Position numbers and translations under genes: made by a program. The notes beneath the pieces were generated by a model. That model worked only from the letters and a program-made list of their open reading frames with translations. It did no database searches and was not told the origin of the DNA. A stretch of DNA of 64,000 bases from Pieris napi (Eukaryota > Arthropoda > Insecta > Lepidoptera > Pieridae), in NCBI RefSeq assembly GCF_905475465.1, contig NC_062234.1:11369001-11433000 (forward strand). Direction: 5' to 3'. Shown piece by piece: positions 13,052 to 24,607 of this stretch (position 1 is its first letter; each line of letters opens with the position of its first letter).

Positions 13052-16000
13052 TTATCGAAATCCGTAACGTTTCCTCCTGTACTTAATGTAAGTTTTATTC
13101 CATAGAGACACGGAGCCCTCATCCCAGAGAGGGCCAGTGGTTAGGTGTCGGTCAATGACCAAGGCTGTGGGGTTCCAAGCCTGGCTGGGCTGCCACTTTA
13201 CAGGTAAGAGAGGCGATGTGTTCGGCGTTGGTTCGCTAAAAAAAATATGTATTGTTATAATATGACACTACCATGATTTGGTATTAAACGTTTGTGTGGA
13301 AAATCTTAGTAGATATAAGTCATAGACAAATATAAGTCGTTATTCCTTTTTAAAGCCATTTTAAAGCAACTAAAGCTTTGCTTTGAGGCCATGGGGCTTA
13401 TGCAAGACGCCTTAACAGTAGTGTATGTAGAAAGTCGAAAACTTAATTTGTATGAAAATGACAGTTTGTGTCGACAAATTTTCATACAAATTTAGTTTTC
13501 GACTTTCTACATACACTACTGTTACAGCATCTTGACTAAACCCCCATACCTGTTCTTATCTGTTTAAGAAAAATCTAACTGTTAGCCGTAAACATACAAC
13601 TCTAATTGATGTTATCCACTTTAAAGAATTATATTTCCGGCTCTAGTTTATGGCTAAGCTGTATTTATTGTTAACGTATTTGTATGGTGAATGGGTGTCA
13701 TGCAAAGTAAATCTAAATATTATTGAGCTTTATCGGCATTTTTGTGAGGCGCCGTGACGTGAAATAAAACAGCAAATTATGATGCATGTCCCATTTAATA
13801 TGCGGATCACGTCCCTGTTGTAATATCAGAATTTATTTACGTCACTAACACATTCGTATGGGAAATCACGGATTTATATATGACTTGCGATACTTTTACC
13901 TAAGATATCCATTATACGTATTGATTATGGATTGACCGTGTGGACCGGTGCCTTATAATTGCCACGCCATGACCGTTACCACCAACACTTCCTTCAATTT
14001 TAATGGGTCAAATCCAGGGTAAACAGGGTGTTGGTAGAAGGAAAAATTTATGGCTTTGAGTTAGGTTAGGTTAGTACGGGTATTGTGACTGCGGAAGAGT
14101 TGTCGCATCTGGCACAGGACAACCCACGCTTCAAGAGACTGTCAGCCTACCTCCAGTAATGGAGAGGCACTAAAATGTGCCTCATATTAAAAATGTTCCT
14201 ATGGTTCTTATATTTGAGACATCAAATTTTCAAAAGTTATTTATAAAATTCATTTTCAGTATAAAAACAAGTTTACATTTACCTAAAACCTTCCCTGTTC
14301 ATATGTAAACGTTTATATGCATGTTGTTCTATATTCCTTTTATTATCTAATATCAGTTTTTGCCGCGCACCACCACTATGTGGAACCAGCTGCCCACTGA
14401 AGTATTTCCGAACCAACTCGACTTAAGGTCCTTCAAGAAAAGAGAGTACCTGTTCTTGAAAGGCCGGCAACGCACTTGCGTCCATGGGCGGCAGTATCAC
14501 TTAAAAAAAAATATATCAATAGTAGCACTGTAAAGCTACTTACCCGTATTTCGCGAAGTTAGTCCACAATGTGACCATTCGTTTTATCATTTGGGTTTCT
14601 AGAATGCGAGTCGGCAATGGGAAAGTATGCGGTTTGAACAAATAAAAAAGCTCATCTGCATGAGACGCCCCTTGCACAAACCCGAAGAGTGAGATAATCT
14701 TCGGCATGTTGATATACCCGCTGTACTTAAATAAGTAGTAATAAATGGGTTGGTCGCTCGTCCTCGCGTACAATTCGGATTCAATCACGGCTGGGTATTT
14801 AAAATGCAGATCCGAATATAAATTAATCATGTCCATAATTAAATCCTCTTTCCCCGATGAAAAGTAGTATTCATTTATCTCTTCCATACTTGCGTTTTTG
14901 CTCAATTCTGATGGAAATTCTAGGTCTCCATGTAAAATATCATTGGGTTTTTGTTTTAAACTGGTTCCAAAATCTTTCGCTACAAAATATATACCTTCTT
15001 GGTTATTGTACCCTATTATCATAGGAACTTTAGTGTAATTACCGGAAATAATAGTGTCCAAGGGATGTTCAGTGATTACAGGCTCTACTCCAGGAATTGC
15101 ACTTTCAACACACGGTGCAAATAGTATCTCTGCAGTTATATAATTCTTATTTTCTTTTAATTTTATTGCATTAATTAACTCTTCAGTACTTCTATTTGAT
15201 AGAGTCCTATAAATCTCAAGAGGATCTTTGCCATAGTATCCGAATTCTTTAGCTAAATTTCTAGCGGTATTAATAGGATCGTGTTGAAGACCCCAGGGCG
15301 CCAATGAAGAGCCACTCTGTAAGATTGCTCTACTAAAAAGTCCTCTAGAAGCGGGAGACATAATGTGATGTGATACAGACACGGAACCAGCACTCTCACC
15401 AAATATTGTTATATTATTGGGGTTACCACCGAATGCAGCGATATTTTCTTTAACCCATCTAAGAGCTGCTATTTGGTCCTTCAGGCCGGCGTTGCCCGGC
15501 GCTTCTTTAATACCCAAACAGAGAAATCCTTCGACGTTCAGTCTATAATTGATGCCAACAAAGATGACGTCATTTTCTACAAAGTAATCAGGCCCGTATA
15601 AAAAAGCACTTCCTATTCCTTCAAAAAAGCATCCCCCGTGGATGTAAACCATCACAGCACGTAAATGTGAAACGGCGGTTATGGGCGTGTAGATATTTAG
15701 TTTGAGGCAATCTTCAGTGCCGGCGATAATAGGACCAAACATCTTTTGGGGACATCTCGTGTTCTCATTGATAGCTTCGAAGATCCCTTTCCATTTTATT
15801 GGTGGCAGGGGTGCCTGCAACAGAGAGAAGAGTAGGAATTACGAATAAAAATTATAATTTTAAAAATGTTACCTTCCTCGCGTATTTCTACATGATTATA
15901 CATACTTTCATGGTCATTTTAATGGTTTCACTATTTTATTCAGTACCAAAATGATGTGTTGATAAGGTAATTATAATTATTCAATATGTCATTAAATAAC

Positions 16001-16163
16001 GATTCTTATAATATTACATTATTACAAATGTAATAATATACAACTCTATGAAAACCGAATGACGAAAATCCGCTTATAAATTAATATATTATTAGAAATT
16101 GATGATGTTTGTTTCTGGTTTGTTGGTTGTGTTAACCGTAGTATAATCATAATAAAACTGCAG

Positions 16164-16198
<35 letters not shown>

Positions 16199-17924
16199 TA
16201 ACACTTAAAGATTTATTTAAATATAATTAAATTATATCCTTTGTTTTACAGGCAAGCTCCTAGTTTTAGTCTATGCAAAATGTTTTGAGCTAAATTCCGG
16301 GTGGTTTATAAATCGTATCAGATTGAATGAATTTACTTGCCTATTAAATGTGATCAGAAAACGTTATAATTAGTTAGCTTTAAGACACAAAATTCGAGGT
16401 ACGAACGAATAATATTTATTATCCATTTTCGTAGGAAAAAACGTACTTTACGTACCTTTATGTTCACCTAATCGTTTATAAAAGTTCAATGTCACGTACT
16501 CATTATATACGGTATATTAATTCTTGACGTCATATTTGTTTGTTAGATTTTTATTAATTCTTGACGACATATTTGTTTGTTAGATTTTACATATTAAATA
16601 TCATTAAAAATTTTTCTATCTTTAATAATAGGTATATTACGCGATAAAAAGTTTCAAGGCTTCCGTTTCTGTGTTTCCATTAGCGCACAATAAATAAATT
16701 CTTAATATTGCACCTGCTAATTAATATAAATAAATAAAATAAAATAAAAAAGCCTTTTATATCTTGCAGCTCATGCTAATTAATATTATGAAGACCAAAC
16801 CCAACCCACTGTTAATTAAAAGTACGCAATATTTTAATATCAACAATAAAATCTGCCTTCGAGTTCCCGCATAATATGCTACATTACATCAAATCCTAAA
16901 AAAAACCTTCCCGGTAACAGCCTGGCCACGGGACATTCGCCGACGCGAATATTCGCGCGGTGCGAACCGCGATGCGTCTAGCGACTGAAATAAACTCATA
17001 GCAATGTACTAATCAAGCCACGCGCAACGGCGACCAGCGATGCGACCGGCGAAATGTACCGAGCGAATCGCGCGGGCGACTGACGTCGCGACGGGCGAGC
17101 GAAACAAATGCATGAATCAGTACGGTGCAAGCCACGGAGTCGAACGGCAGTCGCGGCGAATAGAGAAGGGAATAAATAAGTTTAGTCGTGGTCGCGGCGA
17201 AAAATGAATACAGAGTTTTTTGTTACTGAAATACTGGCTAGACCAGCTATTTGGAAGTCTGGCCATCCACAGCATTAATTTAATATACCTTAATCTCAAA
17301 AACAATTTTTCAGCGGCACTTAAAATTCTATTTGCATTAACTTTTTTCTCCAATTCTGGTTGAATATTCATAAGAATATAATTGAAGGTTTCAATACTCA
17401 TTCTGGTATACTCAAAAAAATAATTCTGGATATATTCTGAATTTCTCATACTTCTTGTGGAATTCTCCACAATTTCTCCACATATTAGGTCTTGCACCAA
17501 AAGCTATTACTTTCCAAGCAATATCGAGATGATTTCGATAAAGACATTTCGCTGTCGAACTTCCTTACTGGTCGCGGCGGCAAACGTGACTGGTCCGTGG
17601 CCTGCAAACGGCCCCGCGCGAATGGTCGCCTCGCCTCCCGCATCGCCGTTCGCACCGCCGATCCCCGTGGCCAGGCCGTAACAGAAAAAGGCGAAAACAT
17701 ACTCTGAGATTTTTATAACAATTATTACTTATGTTAAATTAAAAACTTACTTGAAAACGATTGGTCTGATCCACAGTTCCATAAGGAATCCCGAAATACT
17801 GATAGAAGTTGCCATCCCCACTAGTCCTGCCTCGGAGCAGTCCATCTTTCACTCTTATCACGGGCCCTGGCTCCTTCAGCAATTTTGTTGCGATCAACCA
17901 TATGAACGCTAACCACTTCCACAT
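13052..17924 (-). CDS. carboxylesterase 2 of the cluster (type B, 542 aa)
   Basis: Ester hydrolase with a signal peptide. Exons on the minus strand are 17924-17751, 15814-14544 and 13235-13052, with AG/GT borders. The sum is 1629 nt including the TAA stop. The N-terminal exon is strongly hydrophobic (MWKWLAFIWLIAT). Ser199 in FGESAG, Glu331 in NNQEG and His443 in GASHADEL give an intact triad. The oxyanion motif at residues 117-120 is HGGC: Cys stands at the third glycine position, which is uncommon and could alter substrate choice or sensitivity to inhibitors. The short last exon, GEPTPNTSPLLPVKWQPS followed by a WNKTYIKYRRK-type end, was recovered by following the phase-2 junction. Intron 1 (1.9 kb) carries a PIF/Harbinger remnant. 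Intron 2 (1.3 kb) carries a foldback element and a LINE stub. The gene is unusually long for the cluster because of these insertions. Confidence 0.92.
13413..13524. mobile_element. 112-bp foldback MITE in intron 2 of esterase 2
   Basis: Nearly perfect inverted repeat: the left arm (about 13413-13459, TAACAGTAGTGTATGTAGAA at its start) is repeated inverted at about 13477-13524, with a loop of roughly 16 nt. If TA is the target duplication, the ends read ACAGTAGTG, which fits a Tc1/mariner-type miniature element. That superfamily call is inferred. Confidence 0.7.
14370..14505 (+). mobile_element. 3' stub of a Jockey-like LINE
   Basis: It encodes the degenerate end of a non-LTR polymerase: a TMWNQLPTEVFPNQL-like stretch, then FKKREYLFLKGRQRT. 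This is followed by the GTCCATGGGCGGCAGTATCAC segment typical of lepidopteran LINE 3' UTRs and a short A-rich tail. Similar stubs are at 38870-39075 and 50405-50570. It lies in intron 2 of esterase 2, in antisense orientation. Confidence 0.6.
16167..16195. repeat. (TA)n microsatellite
   Basis: Uninterrupted TA dinucleotide run of about 14 units in intron 1 of esterase 2. Confidence 0.95.
16515..16588. repeat. 37-bp tandem repeat, two units
   Basis: Two consecutive units beginning TATTAATTCTTGACG, with a 37-bp period and a single substitution (GTC versus GAC). The unit contains a TGACGTCA-like CRE half-site that only the first copy keeps intact. Confidence 0.9.
16918..17678 (-). mobile_element. 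PIF/Harbinger transposon, internally deleted, 761 bp
   Basis: The ends are inverted repeats starting C(A/G)GCCTGGCCACGGG. They are flanked by TAA at 16915-16917 and 17679-17681, the 3-bp duplication characteristic of PIF/Harbinger elements. The termini are strikingly GC-rich, with many CGCG/TTCGC motifs in an AT-rich host intron. The minus strand carries a remnant of a HARBI1-like transposase (17117-17500). The element lies in intron 1 of esterase 2 and is too short to be autonomous. Confidence 0.85.
17117..17500 (-). pseudogene. HARBI1-like transposase remnant
   Basis: 127-codon open frame. Residues from about 22 to 75 carry the N-terminal pattern of Harbinger nucleases: EYIQNYFFEYTRMSIETFNY, then LMNIQPELEKKVNANR, then a SAAEKLFLRLRY segment, where the family normally continues into the first catalytic Asp region. 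The frame then runs into unrelated terminal-repeat sequence, so the whole catalytic DDE domain is missing. Normal length is about 350-400 residues. Confidence 0.7.
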
Positions 17925-18289
17925 CTCATAACACTTTAATAAAAAAAATTGTGTAATATTGAGGTTCGAAAAATTCTCACTCGTAATTATTATAAGAAAC
18001 GAGTTTCGCGTGTCATTAATGTTATATGACTAGATGTAAAAGGATAATAATAATGTTGTTAACGCGCTGACCGATACAGCGCGACGCGTGCGAGTAGGTA
18101 AACGTTGCGAGGTTACATGTTCAGGGTTCTGCGTATATTGATAAGATAGTTGGCCAATTTAATATGGCAACGTCAGGAATAATAAAATAAAAATGTAAAA
18201 ATGTAGCTGTAAGATTAATTATAATTAAATAAATAAATAGAAATAGCCTTTATTCGAGTAATACAGAATCAGGATTACAAAAAAAAAAA

Positions 18290-18762
18290 CAGTGGCTTTA
18301 CAACATTTTTAGGTCTCTGATTTCTGAATCTGTTTCATGATCATTTATCAATCTAATAGGCTATTAGGTGATCTGCCTTCAGTGCCTGACACACGCCGTC
18401 GACTTTTTTGGGTCTTAAGCGGGCCATAGACGGACCGCATTATGCTATCAAGACCGACTGCAATATGCGGTCGCCGCACGGGGATCTGAAGTTTCCATAC
18501 TAAATTAATATTCGCAATACACGGACCGTTCGAGCAGTTCCTGAGCAAACCGCATATTGCAGTCGGTCTTGACTGTAACATGCGGTCCGTCTATGGCCAG
18601 CGTAAGACATGTCGGTTTTCTCACGATGTTTTCCTTCACCGTTCGAGCGAATGTTAAATGCGCACATACAAAGAGAGTCCATTGGTGTACCGCCGAGGAT
18701 CGAATCTACGACCTCAGGGATGTGAGTCGCACACTGAAGCCACTACTAGGCCAACACTGCTC
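18290..18762 (-). mobile_element. tRNA-derived SINE split by a nested MITE
   Basis: On the minus strand the head has box-A-like GTGTGCGACTCACATCCCTG and box-B-like GGTCGTAGATTCGATCC segments, followed by the family body and an end at GCCACTG. The SINE is continuous with the other copies except for 18419-18602, which is foreign. Without that insert the length is about 290 bp, the same as the copy at 46401-46681. An A10 run flanks the 3' end (plus-strand left side). Confidence 0.8.
18419..18602. mobile_element. palindromic MITE inserted in a SINE, TAA duplication
   Basis: Two long arms, GGGCCATAGACGGACCGCAT with CAAGACCGACTGCAATATGC on the left and their reverse complement on the right, enclose a 90-nt unpaired middle. 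TAA(G) occurs on both sides (18416 and 18603) and only once in uninterrupted SINE copies, so it is a target duplication. TAA fits PIF/Harbinger. The element encodes nothing. Confidence 0.8.
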
Positions 18763-19461
18763 AAGAATTACATTAATTCCATGTCATAATGTATTACATT
18801 AGTACACGACCCACGACGGAGTGAAGGTCTCCTTCAAATTCTTTCTTTCATTTGTCTTTCATTTGTCTCTCATCTTCGCTACTATTTTCCAATGTTTCCC
18901 CGCTATCTCTTTTTTCTCCTCACTGGGTCATTTAGTAATACAAAGGCATAATTCGTAAAAGAAGAATTTTAGGTATCGCATGTAAGATTTTGATTTGTAT
19001 ACAATTAATAAAATTATTATTTTTTTTTTAATATCATGATGGGAAGATTTGAATATGAAATTAAATTTTATAAATTATTGGATCAATTGATTAAAAAATA
19101 TAATTTAAGTTGGGCCCATATAGTACAAACATATTACAAAAGTTATGTATATATAGTGTACGGTTCCTGGGTCATCGTACAACAATAGAATAAAAGCGAA
19201 ATAATGAAATGTTAATTGCTATGTAACGAATGATTGCATGTGACTACGTCTGGCTATACTCTCGGGGCGTAACTCCGACTATTTAGAAAACCTGAGTGAG
19301 CAAAATGTATAGCCTTGGCTCGTACATACAGAATCAGTTAGTAATGGATACTTGTATGTAATAATATATAAGACCTACAACATAGCTACATTTTGTTTAA
19401 TATATAGAATCAAAGAATTGTTTTGTCATAGAAGGGTACAAATACATGGAATAGTCTAAGT

Positions 19462-19771
19462 CTGTGTTTCTCAACGCCTACGACACATAGGGGGGCAATT
19501 TGTTTGTTAAGGGGCCTTATCGAAAATGTATTATTTATAAAATAATTATTTGTTATTTCAGTTTTTAATTAGATGTTTTAAAATTTACTTACTGTGTTTC
19601 GTTAACAATTACTAAGTAATTTCTTCCTTAAACCTATCTTTTAAGTTTCATAAATTAATTTTCTTAGCAATTAAATTTATATTAAAAATTATGTTGTGTA
19701 TGTTCCATTTGTCATAAGAAATTTAGGAAGGCTAATGTGGGGCATGGCACAAAATAGGTTGTGAAACATCG
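19462..19771. mobile_element. hAT-like MITE, 310 bp
   Basis: The ends are imperfect inverted repeats of the CTGTGTTTCTCAAC type (right end GTTGTGAAACATCG). The 8-bp flanks GTCTAAGT and GTCTAATT match at 7 of 8 positions. An 8-bp duplication and a terminal GTTTCTCAA motif are usual for hAT elements. No transposase is present. Confidence 0.65.
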
Positions 19772-20160
19772 GTCTAATTTCTTTAAATATGGTCACTTTA
19801 CTAATTACTAATTTGTAGCGGTAAGAACAGGCGATGCGCGACAGGGGTTTATATGTTTACCGAGTTAACCGCTGAAGAATTTCTTTTTAGAGTTTTAGAC
19901 CCCTAAGGGAGCGATATGCATATGCAATATATTTAATACAAAGAGGATAAGCTATTATTTATTTATCAGTATGTCTTTAACGAACATGATTTTTTGTGTA
20001 TTCAAACTGTTTCACTTGTGGCATTGTGGCATGCTATGAGCCGCAGAATCTTCAAGGTCGCCCCTGTAATATTCAACTTTTTTGCTTTAAAAATATAATC
20101 TTATAGATAATTTACGTTCAGAGATTATAATATAAATTATCGTTATAAAGGAAAAAGACG

Positions 20161-20768
20161 ATGGAGAGATTACGAGTATCATACCAAAAAAAATCTCTTC
20201 CTCGTTGATTGTAAGTTTAACACAAATGACAAACACACACGAATAAATAAAATATAACACGAATCGTGGTTTGACAGTAGCTCAATGCTTTCTACGAAAA
20301 CAGTTTTTCAATGAGAACTAGTATATTATATCTTATTGTATATATTCGTATAGCAACAGTGGCTACCGCCAAAGTAAAATTCAATTAATTAATTCAAAAT
20401 TTCTATTAATGTAAAACATTCAATTAAAAAAATCCTAACAACTAATTACCCTACAATGTCTCAAATGGAGAGATTACGAGTATCATACCAAAAAAAATCT
20501 CTTCCTCGTTGATTGTAAGTTTAACACAAATGACAAACACACACGAATAAATAAAATATAACACGAATCGTGGTTTGACAGTAGCTCAATGCTTTCTACG
20601 AAAACAGTTTTTCAATGAGAACTAGTATATTATATCTTATTGTATATATTCGTATAGCAACAGTGGCTACCGCCAAAGTAAAATTCAATTAATTAATTCA
20701 AAATTTCTATTAATGTAAAACATTCAATTAAAAAAATCCTAACAACTAATTACCCTACAATGTCTCAA
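20161..20768. repeat. exact 304-bp tandem duplication
   Basis: Positions 20161-20464 are repeated without any visible change at 20465-20768, including an A8 run and the AT-rich sections. The unit has no long open frame. Absence of divergence means a very recent duplication or an assembly artefact. Confidence 0.95.
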
Positions 20769-22640
20769 CTAAAATTCTAAATCTCAACTAACCTTTAAAA
20801 TTTTACGTAATGTCTTTTCCAGGTGGCATTAACTGTTTTTTATATTATCTATATGTATATGATTTAAAAAACGTAAAAAGATATAAGAACGTTATAATAC
20901 TACGAAGTAAAAAATGAAAAAAAAGCGTAATATAACATCTTTAATTACAAAAGGATCATTTTTATATCAGGGATATATAAATAATCTCGGACAATCGAGA
21001 AATACTCAATAAAAACTTGCATAAGTGTATTTGATATGATTTATGGACATTAAATGGACATATAAGATACAAACGTCTTTTTATCCTTTTATCAGTAGAG
21101 TAATTTTGAATTTTTCCGTAATTTTAATAATACAAATGGAGCAGAGATCCGACGGAAATGATATTAGAACGTTTAATAATTGCAGTGTTTCCGCCTTGCT
21201 TAACTGAAGAATGGCATTATGTTGTAACTTTTATTAAGTGCTAAAATAGTCTATATTTTCTTTTGATGAAATAAGAGATAGATTTACCATTGCAAATAAA
21301 TTGACTATTTAATAAATACTACAATGATCGAGAATGAGGTCAATGTGGTAACTAAAAGTTGACAGTTGACAATACACAAATAACACGAATACGGAAAAAC
21401 ACAGTCAACAAACAATACAATACACAAAAAATAACAATTAAGAAACGATTTCAAAAGAATAATATAATAATAATATAATTATTATATATTTATTATACTT
21501 TTTAACTATACTTACCTATATTATTTAAATAACTTATGCAATCCAATAGGAAGCTAAAAGAACTTCCTCTGTTCTTTGCTTTCTTAAATTGTCGTTACCT
21601 AATCACGTATTTTATAAATATGATTAATTAATATACGAATTAATCAGTTAACCTTGATTCAAGATCATGGCGCTCCAATGACCCTGCGTCTTAATTGATC
21701 TAACCAAATTCACCGAAAATCTTGTTTTCATTTGAATTGTTTTGTTTTGTATTTTATTTATTTTATCCCTCAAACTATTTCATATTACCCTTGAACTGGT
21801 ATTTTAAAGATTACTTACAGCACATTATTTAGCGACCACGATGTTTTCGATTTTATTTATATCTGACATCTGTAAATATTTTCGATTTTACATAGGTAAC
21901 AATAAGTGCTTTAACAAAAATTAAAAGGAATCTTTTCTTTTAAACATTTAATTATTTCATTATTCATTTTCATTTCATAAAACTAAATTACTACTTACTA
22001 CCTTATTTGTTTAATACATGTGTCTTTACTAAGATATCATCGAACATTACGATTTAGCCTAACTTAACACTAATAAGTAATTTAAGTATAACCCAATTTG
22101 CTAATAAGGATCTTTAACATAAGAAAGTTTCCAATGACACTACTTACAGTCTCTATTAAAGGTCTTTTTTACACTGTTTAGCACTTAATACTAACGTGCA
22201 CTACCACTAATTGACTAATTCAAATGGGTTTGTGCTTTTCATTCTTCTTCATTCTACCTTAAACTACTAATTTTATTTTTATTCTACTTAAAATATATAA
22301 ACAATATATATTCATCTGTCAGTCTTCCCAAAACACCTACAATTAATATACTCAGATCTAGTTAGAACTGAGGAAACGGTTATGCAGCGAGATCACTAGC
22401 GTCCGCCGGCAGCTTGATGCGTGTATTTAGGTAAGATTTTTTAACGAGCTCAAAAAATGATCATTATACCATAATTTATCATAGTGTGATCTTTCGCTTG
22501 AAACCGTTCAGAATCCATTTGAGAGTTTTTAAGCACACGCGTTCATAGAGACAGCTGCGGCCGGGGAACTTCATTTTATATTGTGTGCTAGTGTAGGTTA
22601 GAAAAAAAAACAATTAAAATTCATTTTCTTCGACAGTGTA

Positions 22641-24607
22641 TTAATTTAACTTTCTGTATTTGGAGTAGGTTTCATTCCATAGTAATAAAGCCTCATCTTC
22701 CCATAAAGGCGCGGTAGACATGCGCGTATTAATGACTAACTGATGGGGTTCCTTGAGGGTCGCCGGTTCCCACTTTACTGGAAGCTGCGCCGTCTTGAAT
22801 GGGATTGGATTACTGTTTAACAAAATTAATCATACATTAAATTATACCATTGAGGAGCCACTTAATTTATCACCATTTAATTCCATGGTCGATATTCAAC
22901 GTAAAATCGAAATAAATTTTTCATATTTATAGATTTTTTATTTCTTTTATACTACTGTAATCTAGTAAACAGTTATAGTCTAAGGTAAATTACTAATGGT
23001 TTTTACTTAAAGTCACATGATGACTAAAGTAGATTAAGCTAGTATTCATACTTTAACATGAATTGGTTTTAAGATAAAATAGATAGTTTACCTATACTTT
23101 GCAAAATTGCTCCACATAGTTGTCATTATATCAATCATTTTCATCTCTAATTTTGCTATTGGCCAAAAACCTTCTATTTTAAATATATAAGGGAGCTCGT
23201 CACCGTGTGATGCACCAGGGCTTGTACCAAATCCGTAAAATATCTTTACTAAATTTAATAAACCGCTGTATGAAAACTTGTAAGAAAATACTGGTTCCCC
23301 AGAATTTTTTATCAACAAATCCGTTGTAGATACGACAGGAAATCTAATTCCAGCATCACCTTCATATTTAACTAAGCTGTCTACACTGACATCTGAACTA
23401 TTTTGTTTGGAAGAATATATATTTTTTAGATTTTCTGCAGTCTCTAACCTTGCACTACTATCCGGAAATTGTAAATCTCGAGGTAGCGAGTCAAGGAAGT
23501 TAAACATAGACTTAGTTGTTGTATTTTCCTTTCCCACAAACATATATCCTTCTGCGTTATTAAATCCAATTATTACAGGCACTTTATTAAATTTGCCGCT
23601 ATTAAGTACAACATAGGGGCTATCTGTTAAAAACGCTTCAGTTCCAGGAATCGAATTCTCAATACAAGGGACAAATATATTTTCCGATTGCACTATATCT
23701 CCATTAGATCTAGGCACCCTTGTGCTAAGTAACTCCGCTGCAGTTTTCTCTTTGAAAATATCCAAGACTTCATATACATCCGTCGTGTTGTATTTCAATT
23801 GTTGTGCAAGGCGAAACGCTATATCCTTAGGGTTAAACTGTGTCGCCCAAAATGACATCGCAGAACCACTTTCTAATATAGCTTTATGAAATAAACCTTT
23901 GGACATTGGTGATAAGATATGATAGAGCACAGAAGCGGAACCTGCACTCTCACCAAATATTGTAACATTATCGGGATCACCTCCAAAAGCTATTATATTT
24001 TTTCTCACCCAACGTAGAGCTTCCACTTGATCCTTTAAGCCCATATTTCCTTGAGCTTCCTTTATGCCCAGGCAAAGAAAACCCAAAACTTCAAGACGAT
24101 AATTAAATGTGACCAGAATAACATTATGGTTGACCAAAAATTCTGGTCCGTATATATAAGGTGATCCAGATCCATCTCTGAAGCCTCCGCCGTGTATAAA
24201 TACCATCACGGGGTAAGGCCGATTTCTTCGCTTTATTGGAGCGTAAACATTAAGAGTAAGACAGTCCTCATTTCCTATAACAAAACTTAAAAATCGTTGT
24301 GGACATCGACTGTATTCATTGATAGCATCAAAAATTCCTTCCCATTTTGGTGCTGGTTTTGGACTCTGAAATACAGGTTGTCATTCTATAGCAAAAATAA
24401 GATGGTATACTTAGTATTTTACTTTCTACACACCTGAAATCTATTTGCAACGGCATAAGGTATACCGTGATATCTAACATGCGAATTATCCAGAGCAACA
24501 GTTCCACGAAGTAGGCCACTGGAGATTCGAATTGGTAGCGTTGGCAGATGGGCTGCTGAGTAGGACACCGCCATCAATGCTATCAAGATTCTTCTTAATT
24601 TTATCAT
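22641..24607 (-). CDS. carboxylesterase 3 of the cluster (type B, 539 aa)
   Basis: Ester hydrolase of the same family and exon plan. Minus-strand exons are 24607-24434, 24365-23092 and 22812-22641 (1620 nt with the TAA stop). Intron 1 is only 68 bp. The signal peptide is about residues 5-20 (ILIALMAVSYSAA). Oxyanion motif HGGG at 116-119, nucleophile Ser198 in FGESAG, Glu330 in FNNAEG and His445 in GASHGDEL are all present. Unlike its paralogs it has Gly after the catalytic His. The last exon follows the phase-2 junction and ends WNETYSKYRKLN. It is most like esterase 4; they share HGGGFRDGSGSP, GIKEA-GNMGLKDQVEALRW and TRVPR blocks, so these two look like the youngest duplicate pair. The substrate is unknown. 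Confidence 0.94.

Larger units (their letters stand above)
17925..22640. other. spacer between esterases 2 and 3
   Basis: 4.7 kb without recognisable exons. It holds a SINE with a nested MITE (18290-18762), a hAT-like MITE (19462-19771) and an exact 304-bp tandem duplication (20161-20768). The remainder is AT-rich with no structure I can name. Confidence 0.55.

Noticed and set aside
20161..20768. CRISPR array or satellite
   Set aside because: There are only two units of 304 bp with no spacers; a plain tandem duplication.
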